DNA from: Armillaria gallica
Lineage: Eukaryota > Basidiomycota > Agaricomycetes > Agaricales > Physalacriaceae
Direction: 5' to 3'
Assembly: GCA_037576215.1 (NCBI GenBank)
Contig: JBANDB010000016.1
Location: 558,001-622,000 of the forward strand
DNA: 64,000 nt
The position numbers were made by a program, and so were the translations under genes. Each line of letters begins with the position of its first letter. The stretch's first letter is position 1. Below, piece by piece: positions 11,379-23,341 of the stretch. The notes under the pieces were generated by a model. The model saw only the letters and a list, made by a program, of their open reading frames with translations, was not told the origin of the DNA and ran no database searches.

Positions 11379-12730
11379 GTTACAGGCGAACTTTGCACCC
11401 GTGGCACATTTTCCATAATGCCATTATCGTTGTCCCATGGCCGCCTCGCTCTCCGCCAGCTCTCCATCCCGTTAGGACACCAAGTAGACGAACGTTGGGC
11501 AATATGAAGACGACTAAGCCGGGACTTTGGACAAATGTAAGTTGCCCAAGCGCTTCATGGCCGTGCAGCAATGCAATAGGCAGGAGGACAGACGCTATTA
11601 TAGTGCGCCACGTATTCATATACAAGCTTCTTGGGCGCTAACTGATCTATTTTAGATTCAGACAATACCAGCTAGTCAACTAGCTTGAACTTTGTTTTCG
11701 TCATCCTCCGCTTGCTGCTGCCCAAATACCATAAGCCCTACAATGGCGAACTATAGGAAAGCTCTTTTTCTTTTCTTTTGTTCCGAATATCTGTACCACT
11801 GCGGTAGGTTAGTTGTCGATACTTGCTCCTAAATACTAAACTCATCATGCGTGACAGCTAGTATGATAAATTTTGTCGGGAAGCTCACGTATGTTATACA
11901 TACAGAAAGCGTGCATACTTTACGGGACAGCATATTAATTCTAGTCAGTCCTAGCAACTCAGCTTTCTTTCAACGCCTGCCATACGCTCCAAAGACTAGC
12001 CGGTAGTCTGCGAATCAAGACCTGGTATATCTGTATGGACGCGCTGGTACTCGGCTAGTCCGCGTCGCCTGAGCGAGATCTCTACCCACGCACATTACGC
12101 AAGGCCGTCTCCTCCTGTCGAATAGGCAGCAAGCGAAAGCCAGACCGCGTGTGGCGGCGGCAGAGCTCGTCAAGAATCCGCATGTTTAAGGTTCAGCTAT
12201 CGCGCGGCCGGTTTCTTTTGTATGCAGAGGGCGCTATGTATTTTCCCTCAGACGCATCATTCTATATGTTTCAGCCACTCCTCGTTTCTCGCAGTCTGGC
12301 AATCCTCAGTACCGCCCTCACTTTCGAAGACTAGTGATGGCGATGCGCGCAGCAGGACGGACACGCATAATACGTGCCTTGGCGTTCTACTCCGACATAA
12401 GTTTCCCGGCTTCTGAATCTACCATGAGAATGTATCATCCGAAAAGTAGGCTGGCGCGCACGACAACGAAGACATAGCATCAGCTCCGCAGTTATAGTGG
12501 ACGTATCGCTACTTAGCACTACAACAATATGTATGCTTATCATATCAGGGCCGGTAACGTTGCGCGCAAATGAACTCAAATGTGGCGGTGAGGACTACGT
12601 AATCAATGGAGATCAGGAACAGCAGTTGTCAGCTGTAGGCACGGATCGCGCCAGGTTATTAGGGAAATTCTCATGTACTAATGGTATACATGTATGATGT
12701 ACAAATTCTATCCTTCGGTAGCGTAATAAA
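11379..12730. other. No recognised gene
   Basis: Apart from the weak kinase-start resemblance near 11680, only overlapping short frames are seen. The distal end holds the 3' side of the zinc-cluster gene that is read on the minus strand. Confidence 0.4.
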
Positions 12731-13965
12731 CTAGAAATGGTCGCCGTCTTCTGCATTGACCCAGGTCAGAATATTTATACCTGGGAAATCAAAAACATGG
12801 CTATCTTTCCCTGGATCCAACTGACTCAAGAGCCATCCCAAATATGGCGCCCATCGAGCGTCAACCGTGGAAACGATCTTCGCAGCCTCATCGCCCCATT
12901 GCTTCTTCGCCCACCACGGTCCATCCTGGGTGACGTGTTTCATCATGACACAGTAATGTGCCAAGATGATGAGGGCACGGGGCCTCGCTTGTTCCAATAG
13001 GTGGAAGAACGTGTTGGACATCATATACCACCACAATCCCACGCATCGGTCAAATGAGGCTTTCCACGCAAGCTCCAGGAAATATATCGATTCTTCATAG
13101 GCGGTGCGCACGGACGCGTCGTGTAGCTCCTCAACGTCTGGGCCCGAGCTCAAAATGGAGGACAAGGTTGATGGAAACGGCTCCTTCAAAGTCGTGGGTA
13201 GAAGGGGTGGTGCGATAACAGCCAAGAGTGAATGCATAACATTTTCCTGGACCTCTGTCCGGTCCTTTAGAATATTACGGCGGATTTCTTGGGTGGTGGT
13301 ATACCAATCTCCGGGGTATGGGAATATAGCGGGAGATATAGCGAATTCATAATGCGCGACGAGAGCCAGGGCGACGAGGACGGCGTTTATGTCCGCTGTC
13401 TCGTCAGTGTCTGCCATGTGTAAGCTGAATTTTGCCTGGTTGTAATAATCGGTGGCGATTTGGGCGTATCGAGGAGACGTAGAGTCCTCGTGGTGAATAT
13501 GGAGAGCGGAGAACGCGAGCATGGCTTGGAGGAGATACTGATTTCGGGGGTCAAATGCCATTTGAGGAATGACAGTTCTCCACAGTGCCGACGCGTCGGG
13601 ATCCGGGAAGAGAGTGTAAGAAGCGGAGGTTGAATAATGGTGCATCAACTGCAGGGTTAACACGTCCGCTGAATCTTCGCCGAGAGTCCATATCGAGAGG
13701 GAGCTTTCGGTAGAACTCGACTGGGCGACTACCATACTCTGTTCTGGAGCAGCCGATTCTGGCCTTGGGGAATTATCACCCCAGACACACTCTACGCCTC
13801 GCCTGGTACAATTGTTGCAGAAAGGAAGAGTTTCGTCGCACTACAAGTCATTTGAGCATGAACCTCAGCTGAAAAAACCTACTGTTGTCTGCTTACCTTG
13901 ACTTTGCGCTGCTTGCATGTTTTGCAGCCAGTCCTTGTCTTTTGGTGTGGGCGTATCGGTGCCAT
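12731..13965 (-). CDS. Zn2Cys6 transcription factor
   Basis: Exon 1 (13965-13897) encodes MAPIRPHQKTRTGCKTCKQR and the following KVK. A 56-nt intron (13896-13841, GTAAGC/TAG) splits the zinc cluster. Exon 2 (13840-12731) continues CDETLPFCNNCTRRGVEC. The six cysteines fit C-x2-C-x6-C-x6-C-x2-C-x6-C, and an intron inside the cluster is common for fungal members. The protein is 392 aa. The C-terminal part (LMHHYSTSASYTL..WRTVIPQMAF, then NQYLLQAMLAFSALH) matches the fungal-specific domain of Upc2-like and sterol-uptake-type regulators. It should bind DNA in the nucleus; targets cannot be read from the sequence. The start at 13965 was chosen because it puts the whole cluster in frame. Confidence 0.85.
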
Positions 13966-14646
13966 GTCGTATGAATGTATGTTGAAAATCAGCATTAAAC
14001 AGCTTTAACGACTGGTGCGACACAGCCTTCACAGCGCAGCGCGGAAGTCCGGCCCGAACGACATGTTTTCCCTTGCAGATCCGCAGATCGTCCAAGGACA
14101 AATCACACCTCGGCCTAACCGAAAGGGCACATTGCTGTTGCAACTTTGCTTCTTTTGAGTGTCTCCAGGGATAGAACTTTCTCCAAGCCATGTCCGGTAG
14201 ACACTGAGGGTGAAACTACATCCTCGGACCTGGTGTCGTTGTTACGGACAGGGAACGGTGGCAAGCGGCTTCCAGAATGGACAGCCCAGCACTGCCAAGC
14301 TGATCAGGGCCTGTCGTGTCGGAATAAAATGCGAGTTCATATTCACTATATCGACCGTTGACTTGAAGCCGGAGACGCGTCAGGCTCTTAGTTTGGTTCA
14401 ACTTTGTCCACAGCGTAACATGCTGTTGCGGCCAGTCCTCGTATTCGACCTCGTTTGGGTGCAGTGTCACTAGTGTTCCTGAATAGAATATCACTATAGA
14501 AAGCAATGCCCGGCAGGGATACATTACTGCGGATCTGATGCTTGATGAGCGTACATCTTCGTTGTAGTGAAAGCTCTCACGATCGATTCAGAGGACGGGT
14601 AACTGAAGCCGAATTCGAACGCTAAGGAACATCGTATGTATGGGCA
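13966..14646. other. Unassigned region
   Basis: A minus-strand frame at 14524-14216 (102 codons, starting MYPCRALLSIVIFYSG, with EDWPQQHVTLWTKL) has some coding character but no recognised domain. It could be the end of the possible gene described at 14647-15089. I do not assign it. Confidence 0.25.
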
Positions 14647-15089
14647 TCATACTGCGGGCATTGCCTCGTCATTCTCGAAGGTGAGGGTAGGCTGTGAATT
14701 ACGAGAAGTTGAAACGTACTGAATAGTATTCCAAGGAAAGGATAGTCGATGTGTTTCTGCGCAGCGGATTAATGCGCTATCATACAAATCAAGGTTCTTC
14801 CAAAAAAAATTGGCATAGCTGTGGTACATACTGCAAACGTGGGTTAGAGACATGGAGCAATGGATCAATCAATCACCTTTGGAGAGACGTCATAGATCAT
14901 CGATACTAGCAGGGGAATAATGCAATACGGGCGTTGCATAACGCAAAACATGAACTCTAAAATCATTAGGTTAAGTTTACACTCTATTTCTGGAGGGTCC
15001 TGGACGACCTCACGAAGTAATATCGTGTCTTCCTCCTCTTTCTGCGACCTAATAGAGATATTCGCGTCCTCCGTCTCAATATGGCCCAA
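14647..15089 (-). CDS. Possible degraded spliced gene, unidentified
   Basis: The minus-strand frame 15089-14865 starts MGHIETEDANISIRSQKEEE and ends at a possible GTGATT donor after SPK. A plausible acceptor (CGTTTGCAG near 14835) is followed by a frame containing YHSYANFFWKNLDLYDSALI and HRLSFPWNTIQ, then a GTACGT donor. The two segments are out of phase with each other, so either a short exon is missed or the gene is broken. No family was recognised; the aromatic, hydrophobic text looks protein-coding. Confidence 0.3.
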
Positions 15090-15224
15090 TCAACGCGGCT
15101 ACACGGGCGCACAGAAGAAACAAATCCCACACCGCTAGAAGGTTTGGACACACGAGGACTATCAAACGAGGAGAAAAACTCGTTAGATCAGCTTCAAAAA
15201 ACCGATGTGAATACACGAAGATCG

Positions 15225-15607
15225 ACGCATACATATCCACGTCGTGACGCCACAGTCAGAAATGCACGCAGCCGTCAACATACCACGATTTTCCTCCGCT
15301 GAGATATATTGGCAGAAGACAGAGTAGGACCTTTCGGTATCTAATCCAGATAGTAATCGTTCAAGAAATCCCAAGAAACACCATGTTAGATACGCTCAAG
15401 AGATAAGGCTGATAACGAAACCACACATAAGGCGGGAGACCTTCCTGTTGTCTTGGGGCCGAAAACATTTTATAGCTTTTACGACGCGACGTAGAACTTA
15501 GGATGAACAGAATCGATCTTAGGATCTCGATAGTAAAAGACTGTATGATGGCTAGGTTCAAGTGAGATGAAACACCGGTCCGGAAAATCGCGTCAGGGGG
15601 GTGGGAA
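15225..15607 (+). promoter_or_regulatory. Upstream block of kinase copy 3, shared with an F-box gene
   Basis: The block shares an ordered series of matches with 19890-20697, upstream of the F-box gene at 20835. The series includes CGCATACATATCCACGTCGT, TACCACGATTTT, GTTAGATRCGYTCAAGA and ACATAWGGCGGGA, and ends with motif copy e at 15575-15607 (CCGGTCCGGAAAA, TCGCGTC, GGGTGGGAA). The downstream genes are unrelated. The kinase start is about 180 bp beyond the motif. Confidence 0.55.
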
Positions 15608-15790
15608 TCAGCAACATTTTCTTGCTGTGGCTTACGACCATCCCTCCTACAGACAATCTCCCTCAAAACCGCCGGATACATTGAGAGTGATTGGAACTCT
15701 TGCCTTCATAAATCCTCATCCAATCATATCGTTTCGGGGAAGGACCTGCTCCGTCACATTGAATATTTTTACAAGCCACGTTTCTCCACT

Positions 15791-17088
15791 ATGACGCTGA
15801 CTTATCGGCGTGCCCCCCGCGGTAAAGCATTGCTGGGTCAGGGTGCATGTGGGAGCTTTCCGCTCTTTTGTCAAATATTGGTCTGGTATTAACGTTCCAC
15901 TTGGACAACAGAGCAGCCTATTCAAGTCGACCGAACTAGAATCCGGAAAAACAGTGGCCCTCAAGATGTCCCGTGTTTCGACGAGAGTGAAGCGACCTAT
16001 ACTCCAGCACGAGACTCGTATCCTCCAACTTCTGAAAGGCCACGACTCGATTCCCCTTGTGTATGCATACGGACAGTTGGAGCATCTCGAGTACATCGCT
16101 ATGGAGATTCTGGGGCCGAGCGTTGCAGAGCAGCAGCAGAAGAACGACCCTGGGACTGGTCTGATGGTGAAGACCGTCATCCGAATTGTGGATCAAGCGA
16201 TTCGTGAAATTTTGAAATGTGAATTCAGGCTTCAGAAATAACTGACACGGACGCGCAGCTAGCAGGACTAGAGCATATACACTCACACGGGATTTTGCAT
16301 CGCGATATCAAGCCTGAAAATCTTCTTTGCGCACTTGACGATTCAACAATCAAAATCATCGACTTTGGGATCTCTAAGCCGATTTCCCATGGTCCGCCCA
16401 ACAAGTACGACCCGTTGAACGATCGCAAGACCATCGTCGGGTCTCCCTACTGGGTAAGTTTGAATTCTCACAATGGGATAGGTCAGTGCACGTTACCACC
16501 TCTAGTAGTGCCGACATTCATTTTTACGCTATAGATCTTGCTCCACGCGATGACCTCGGGTCTTTAGCTTACATCGCCCTCTTCCTCCTCTGTGGTCACT
16601 TGCCTTGGAAACCTCGTCCACGTTTAGAGCCCCAGCTGCGCTCACAAGAGATCATCTGGGTCATGAAATCGAGCTGTTCAGGGAAAGACCTTTCTTCGGG
16701 CTTTCCCGTTGAATTCGGTGACTTGCTCCATGACAGCCGTTCCCTCGATTTCGATCAGCTTCCCGGCTACCGGTCGTCCAGGCGCTTATTCGCAGCTTTG
16801 CCTGAGGGGATAAGTGATGGACCACTCATTTGGACGCCTTGTGACCCGCAAACTACGACATGCATTTTGGATGATCCCCAGCTTGACATTCCAGGCTTAG
16901 ACGAGGACTCCGACCCGGACGACGGCGATTATGCTTTTGCGGCGGAGGATAGCTACTTCGAAATGGACATTTCCATATGGGAGCGTCAAAGGGAGAGGGA
17001 TAAGGACTTGACCTTGCCCGTAGAGCGGGAGGTATACCTGGATAGTTGTACTCCACTGATTCTACAAGTAGGGCGCGAAGATTGTTGA
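15791..17088 (+). CDS. CK1-like protein kinase, copy 3 (most complete)
   Basis: The model is 15791-15850, 15912-16199, 16259-16481 and 16535-17088, 374 aa. Exon 1 is [20 protein letters not shown] (glycine loop LGQGA). VALK lysine is at about residue 38, HRDIKPEN with Asp at about 132, and DFG at about 151. The pattern [28 protein letters not shown] follows CK1 closely, which supports the phase-1 intron 16482-16534. The tail is acidic ([11 protein letters not shown]) and then charged. Two donors look mutated relative to the other copies: GGGAGC for GTGAGC after exon 1, and ATTCGT for GTAGGT after exon 2. Either cryptic sites are used or the gene is dying despite intact exons. As a CK1-group kinase it would phosphorylate Ser/Thr; substrates are unknown. 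Confidence 0.65.
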
Positions 17089-17261
17089 TAATTACAAGGC
17101 TTCAAAGAAAGCCTACGCCTCCGCCACAGTCGGAATCTTATCCATCCGGAAAAGACATAAAAACCCTGAGGTTGCTATATCGCTATTCGTCAAATGGGTT
17201 CAATTTGAGGCTGTATTAGTATGAAACCTCACCACAAAGGTATGCCTACCGTATGCGCGCT

Positions 17262-19136
17262 TCAAGTAAGCAAGAACCTAACGCTCGTGGCAATGTCTAC
17301 ATCGCGAAGTCTCTTCATCTCCTCAACGTCGAATATCCGGAACACTGACACTTTCTTGAACATCTGCTCTGGAAGTGTTTTCCCGACCACCCAGCATTGC
17401 CCTTCGACCAGGCGCGTAAGACTGAGTGAGAGATTGCTGCCTAGCAGTGTGTATAAGCCGTCCGGTATTGGATATTGGTGGTCAGTGAAAATTTTGAACG
17501 TATGCTTTCCCCCGGCGTTGTCTTCGACAGCTAACTCTCCCTGTCGGTGCTTTCCCTGTGGCGATCCTTCAGCCAATCCCCGCACATAACCCATTTCAAT
17601 ACAGGCTCCTTGAGAATCACACCAGTCGGCATCTGTCTCGTCTGGCCGGTCAACACTATTCCCCCAGCTCCTACTGAACAACGGTAGCTCCTCAGTCATG
17701 ACCTGCCTCCATGACGGTCGCCAACATTTGTGCCCGTTCCCCGGTTGAGCACATTGGAAAAACAACTGCGCTCGATGTAACGGATGCATCACACCCACCA
17801 GTGCTGTCCACGCGTCCTCTTCGGACTGGGCCTCGTAGTACGCTGGCACCTGTATTGGGTTCAGAAGATATGTTAACCCTGCAATTTTATCCACAGGATT
17901 CGTCGACACCCGCTTCTGCATTGCTGATAGCATGCGCAAGTTGCCCATCATGTTCGAGGTTGGTGCACCCCGCACCTCAAACAATGATTCCATATCCGTC
18001 CAAAACATCGTTAGTACATCCTCTTCCATGATCCCATCATCACCAGTATCACCGCCAATGATCAGCGGTTTCTCGTTGAACGGTCGACGGCTAAACTCCT
18101 GCAGTGTCCATGCGCGTCTGAACCAATACCGATCGCTTTGAAAGTCACCTGCCTTCAGACTCCAAGGCCGCCCCAGGCCACTGAAATAGGTCACCACATG
18201 ATCGGTCCATCGGTAAACGTACCCAATGGTGGGTACATCCACCTTCCACTCCTCTGGGCGTAAGTGCTCTCCCCGCCCTCCCACCTGCCTTAAACAGAGA
18301 ACGTCCAGCCATGCATACTCTGCACCCATGTTCAACATCTCGATGCGGATGAGGTCGAGGTTGGCGTCCTTCGGGATCGGAACGGGCCATTCACGTCCGT
18401 TGATAGGTGTTAGCACATCCACGCGATCCTCTTTTTCCATCCAAGGATGTGATATTCCCAGCGGGTATCGGCGCACAACCCACCATGGCACCACCCGATT
18501 GCTGTATAGATCCCAGACGCGCCGAGGAGGCACACGGCGGTTTACGATCCGTTGTCCCACAAGTACATCTTTCCGCATGTCCCGGTCCAGCGCTTCACGA
18601 GTGCGTAGCTCGTCTTCAATGCCGGTCAAGTCATTGAACCAAACTGAGCGGAGATGACCATAGCAAGTGCCAAAGTCGTAATACTTGGTGATGCAGTCCC
18701 TAAGGAGAGATGATAGGGAAGCATTGTCTAGAGTGTACGACGTTCCAAGTGTGAAATTGAGCATCGCTAGGAGTTTAGTAACACCGAGGTCGATGCAGCG
18801 GGTGTTGGCGAAAAAAGATGTTATAACAGGATTTCTGCTGGTGTAGGACCGTTGATATGGCACTACGATGGAAGATTCTGCGTGACCGGTCTCTGTAAAG
18901 GAGGAGAGGGTAACCTTGCGGAAAGTTTTATCCTTGAGAGGATCCTGTGTTATCTGCAAAATGTTACTAATTTCCCATCTGTTCATGTTTTACGTGCTTA
19001 CCCAGTCGGACCTATAGTGAGCGAGATGTACATAACGCCACCACCAGTTCGCTTCATCAGCGTTAATTTGGGTTTCAAAGGTAGGGAACATTGTCGTAGG
19101 CTTCTGCACGGGCTCAGGGCATCGTGCCATCGTCAT
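17262..19136 (-). CDS. HET-domain (heterokaryon incompatibility-like) protein
   Basis: Exon 1 (19136-19002) encodes 45 residues starting MTMARCPEP and including EANWWWRYVHLAHYRSDW. A 48-nt intron (19001-18954, GTAAGC/GCAG) joins it in frame to exon 2 (18953-17262), 608 aa in total. The HET-type core lies around RRYPLGISHPWMEKEDRVDV, then MGAEYAWLDVLCLRQ, WFRRAWTLQEFSRRP and DKIAGLTYLL. These match the AWxDxxCIxQ, RxWTLQE and KIxGLxxLL positions of Agaricomycete HET proteins. In ascomycetes HET proteins trigger cell death on non-self recognition; in basidiomycetes the role is unproven. A late splice near 17280 could change the last residues. Confidence 0.75.
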
Positions 19137-19309
19137 CAGGGTCTTCCCAGTCAGGTGCCACGGCTCAGATGCCGGGCCCGGGATAACATCAAAATGGACA
19201 CGATAGTATTATCGTTCCATTTCCCTCTGTTCGTCTTTCTGCGGCATTCAATGTCGCCAAATAGAAACGGCTCAAGGCCAATCATTTTGTGTGTGTGCTT
19301 AGAAATTTA

Positions 19310-19505
19310 TCTGCTGTAGAGGGAGAGTGGCTAGCATCAGAGCGATGAGTAGAAGTGCTGCGAAATGAGGTAAGAAGTTTACGGAACCTACTCCCGTGAT
19401 GTGTGAAGGCGTACAGAAGAAGACTAGGTGTCATAGGATAACAGGAACAACCCATGTTCGAAGAAGCAGACTACCGCGAATAGTGCTTCGTTTTGTAGGC
19501 ACTAC
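19310..19505 (-). promoter_or_regulatory. Orphan adaptor-type promoter strip
   Basis: On the minus strand this region matches the strips upstream of the adaptor copies at 1317 and 10915: CTCTGATGCTAGC, CTCTACAGCA and CTACAAAACGAAGCACTATT. No adaptor exon follows. The next gene in this direction is the HET gene starting at 19136, so the strip may now serve it. Confidence 0.4.
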
Positions 19506-19516
19506 TGGTGCCGGTT

Positions 19517-19859
19517 CCTTTTCAGGACGGAAAAAGGTGATCTAAAAACGTTGTGACTTTTCGTTACCTTTGTATGCCGCAAAAATGGGATAAGGAAAAC
19601 TCAATGAAAAACTTGTCCTTTTTAGCGCTCCTTTCGCGTGCCAAAAATAGCTGCTTTTCTACGAATGAAAAGCGGTTTCCTTTGTTCTGACTGCGGGAAA
19701 CACGTTTTACGTTCCGTTTTTCGAGCTCTTTTCCCTACCTTAAAAGAGTACGTAAATGATCCCGCCTTTCGACTATTTTTTCTGAACTCGTTTTTATCTT
19801 TAGAAAATGAAATGAAATGTCGCAACATTTTGAAGTCTCGTTTTTCCGATCGGAAAATG
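19517..19859. repeat. MITE-like element, copy 1 (A/T-run rich)
   Basis: The 343-bp segment is dense in AAAA and TTTT runs and unlike its surroundings. Its ends are imperfect inverted repeats (CCTTTTCAGGACGGAAAAAG and, on the other strand, CATTTTCCGATCGGAAAAAC). The same terminal pattern bounds 23342-23560. No clear target duplication was found. Confidence 0.4.
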
Positions 19860-20339
19860 TATCGGCCCCAGCAGTGAGGCAAGTGCGAGCGCATACATAT
19901 CCACGTCGTGACGTGGTCATTCCACTGCCTCCAATCTCTTGTTTCCCAAACTCCCGCGTCATACATGCTGGATCGGCGCGTTAACATTGACTATTGGGCT
20001 CGTAGTCGCCCTATGGTTCACTCGGACAGCGATATCTTTTAACAGGGAGAGAAATCTTCGGTCCATGTATGTGATTGAAATAAAGATTGAGATTGAAAAG
20101 CCACCGTCTCCATCTTCTGAGCTAGCTAGGATGTTCTACACGTCACCCGTCAATTGTTGTATTTCTTCTGCGTATGAGCGCATTGGAGGACGGGCAGATA
20201 GTGATATCGTTCGGGCAGGAAAAAGGGTGGTTCCCATCTTGTAGTGGGGCGGAGATGGCCCCATCCTGAGAAATTTATTGTTGATAGTCCCCTAGACAAT
20301 TCCGTGTCTATATATGCAGATTCTGTCAGTTGAAATTGG

Positions 20340-20697
20340 AAATATGCACAGACATCGATGTACCACGATTTTAATTTTTCGTCCGCTGCAATATAAGTAT
20401 TGCCAACAGACACTGTGGGGTGGGGACTGTCGGCGTCGACAATAAATATCGCCTATTCAACAGACCCTAAGAGACTAGTAAGAGTTAGATGCGTTCAAGA
20501 TCTGAGACTGATACGAACTGACATATGGCGGGACTTCATGCTCAATTCATGAAAAAATTTTGTCCCTTTGTACGGCGGCGTAAAGCTTCGAATGAGCAGA
20601 AACGACACTGTGACGTTGCTAGTCAAAGACTGCGTGATAGCTAGGCAGACCAAGAAACACCGGGCCGGAAAATCGCGTCGATCGTGGCGTGGGAACA
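20340..20697 (+). promoter_or_regulatory. Upstream block of F-box gene, with motif copy f
   Basis: This is the counterpart of the block upstream of kinase copy 3. Matches include TACCACGATTTT, GTTAGATGCGTTCAAGA, ACATATGGCGGGA and ACACCGGGCCGGAAAATCGC (20657-20676), then GTCGATCGTGGCGTGGGAA (20677-20695). It ends about 138 bp before the ATG at 20835. Confidence 0.55.
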
Positions 20698-20834
20698 GTC
20701 TTTTTTTCCCTCTCGCTCTCCTCGATCATCGACGACAAGTACGCCGTTCTAATTTGGCACACCCGCCAACCATCACTACAAAAAGGCGAACCTTTGAAAT
20801 GGCCGTTATCTCCTGTCTCTTATCATAGCTGTAG

Positions 20835-22397
20835 ATGCCGGCCTCTGTTCAGTGCCTAAAATGCGGTTACAATAAACAAGGCGATTCACCTTCATTCCAC
20901 GGCCCTGACCTAGCAGCGTCGCGATTTGATGAATTGCTGAAATCAAATAATCCACCTTTGCAAGCCGAGCACGCTCACCTGGAGGGCGTTATCGGCGAAG
21001 GCCGCGTTTTTTTGTCCGGTCTAAAGGAACGAATAACTCGAACACGCGCCATGCTCGAGGAATTACTGGATGAAGAGAGACGCGTTGGACGTCTGGTTGA
21101 ATCTTGCAAGAAAACCATACGTCCTATTCGTAGCGTTCCGGAGGATATCGTTCGGGAGATTTTCTTGACGTGTTTGGACGCTGACGAGCGAGAGATAAAG
21201 GACTCGTTGGATGGGAGATCTCCGCCATTGGTACTTTCGAAGGTCTGCAGGAACTGGAGAAGTGTTACGGTATCAACATCCCAGCTCTGGTCATCCCTCT
21301 CGCTACATTTTGATCAATACCGGGATGCGAAAGCATGTCTGCACCTACTCCAGATATACCTGCTACGGTCTGGGACACAAGATATCATTCTATCCTTGCA
21401 CAGCACAGAAGATCCCTCAAATAGTCACGTCATTCCCGTCCTTCTTTCGAGTGCCCCACGATGGGTGGATATCCGCATCTTCATTCCATTCCCATTACTA
21501 CACGATTTCTCTGCTGTCAGAGGAACTCTGTACCGTTTGAATCGTCTTCATGTGGAGTTTACAGATGATCCCCCGGCCTCACGTGGCCCGCAGGTCGAAC
21601 CCAAATTCGATGCCTTCGAGTATGCTCCGCTGCTCCGTAGCTTCTCCCACGAGACTATATTCAACGCTGTTCATCAGATGAACATACCATAGTCACGGAT
21701 CACTGAATATACAGGAATGGATTGGACAAGCTCGTATATCGAGATGTTCAAGCTTACGCCAGATTTGGAGAGTGCATCTTTGTATTGTGAAGATGACTCG
21801 ATCCTTGATTGGCCGCTCCCCCCTCCATTTTGCCATGACGGGCTTCGTCGGCTTCATGTTCATGAGGAGGAACAGCCTGTTGACGCGGTTGTTCAATCAG
21901 AGGGCGGTATTGTTCTTCTTCTTTCGCATATCGAATGTCCTGCTCTAGAGTCCCTGAGTATGGTTTACCAGCATCCGCGGATTCGGATCTCTAGCTCTCC
22001 TTGCGCTGGAAACTTGAGGACCCTCTCCATTGATGCATCATGCACCGTTCCCGCTGATGCCCAGTCTGATTTACTCAGTCTCCTCAGGGCGACACCCTCG
22101 CTTACGCATCTATCCATGTCCATGTCCATGTCGCCGGAAGAGAACGTTATTCTTCTTGGACTTAACATCAATATGAATCCTGGTGTCGTTCCTGGTCTTA
22201 GGTCGTCAATTTTCCGCTTTTTAAGCGAGGATCCGGACCTGTCGAGTGTTTTCGTCGATTTGGTTGAGTCTAGGAGAACCGGATTGGAGACTCTTCGTTT
22301 ATCCATGCCGTTTGCTATGCCCCCACCACCTGATGCACTGGTTGACCGGTGGACAGAGCTTAGCGATGGAGGTTTTGTTATATATGGCATGGAGTGA
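20835..22397 (+). pseudogene. F-box protein, one premature stop
   Basis: The single-exon coding frame has 520 codons. The N-terminus MPASVQCLKCGYNKQGD carries the CxxCGYN knuckle of this family, followed by a coiled-coil-like segment (about residues 50-90). The F-box-like motif is IRSVPEDIVREIFLTCL, and a leucine-rich C-terminal half follows. One in-frame TAG at 21690-21692 replaces the Trp of the family block LPWSQLTEYTG; the frame is otherwise open to 22397. F-box proteins recruit substrates to SCF ubiquitin ligases. A 51-nt upstream intron would end exactly at TAG before the ATG, but its donor reads GCGAAC where paralogs have GTAAAC. The change is a single G-to-A transition, so loss is recent, or an assembly error is possible. 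Confidence 0.8.
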
Positions 22398-23182
22398 CGA
22401 TATTTTACTTGCGAAACACGAAATCACCCGTCATATTTACTTGGCAGTGTGCTACCGTTTCTAAAATTCAAACGTGATATTACTTCTAACGGTTGCGACG
22501 AAACAGGTCGTAGGGTTCCTGCGTGTATTGCTGGGGAACTGGACAATCAATCGATTTCCCGACAACTCGTATCACAGCATGCTCAATGATGTAGACGCGT
22601 GACTGTCAAGGGTGGAAAAAGAACGTAATGCATGCTTGATTGTTATTTAATATTCCGATGATGTGTCTTTGTTCCGCATCTCGATTATCGACCATCGGAA
22701 GAGGTTGATCTTAGTTAGCGCCAGCATGCTATCTCTTAGTTTATACAGTGTCAATATCAAAGTGTACCGCAGGGATATATCTTGAAGTTTCGAGTTTGAA
22801 CTTTGAGCAGGTAACAGTCATGAAAGTTTAGAGCCGGGAAGCACGTTTTTGAATCTTGGCACACCATGGTGTTTCGAAGTTTTTACAGCAGGGAGAATGT
22901 CCAAGCCCCAGGTATCAGAATACAACGTTAAAGCGTTAAACATTTGAAGAAAAAGAGGACGTCTGAATCGGTCTGGTGGAGGCCCTACAGAGAATCAGGA
23001 GTGGGAATGACTGCTGGCAACCTTGGGAGAGCTAAGCATCTAACACTGAGAGTTGGAGGAAACTTAGAAAAGTTGAAAGCTCAACTTGGAACCAGGAAGG
23101 ACCAGGAAAAGAGCTTGAACTTTAGAGCCTGGAGAAATTTTAAAAGTGTAGGCGAAAAGCAAAACTATGAGTGGACCTCACA
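22398..23182. other. No recognised gene
   Basis: The region after the F-box pseudogene contains purine-rich sequence (about 22930-23160) with no motif. An open frame at 22944-23243 overlaps the tRNA gene and is not credible. Confidence 0.4.
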
Positions 23183-23278
23183 ACCCACCGCGAGGGTCGA
23201 ACTCGCAGCCTTCAGATACATACTAAACCGCCTGGCATGGTAAGAGTCTGACGCTCTATCCGATTGAGCTAGGCAGGC
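23183..23278 (-). tRNA. tRNA-Lys (CUU) with intron
   Basis: The 5' arm GCCTGCC pairs with the 3' strand GGTGGGT (first pair G-U). The D arm GCTCAATCGGATAGAGC and the T arm GCGAG-TTCGACC-CTCGC are intact and hold the A and B boxes. The anticodon stem TCAGA/TCTGA encloses loop CTCTTA, anticodon CUU, split after position 37 by an intron of about 23 nt. TTTT runs lie about 20-30 bases past the 3' end. It is a clear sister of the UUU gene at 8433. Confidence 0.8.
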
Positions 23279-23341
23279 TTATAGCAGTCGGTGTCACAAA
23301 TATATAATAAATAAACTACGCATTCACAGCGGAGGCCCGTA

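Noticed and set aside
22944..23243. 99-codon open frame
   Set aside because: It overlaps the tRNA-Lys gene on the other strand and has no motif; a chance frame in purine-rich sequence.
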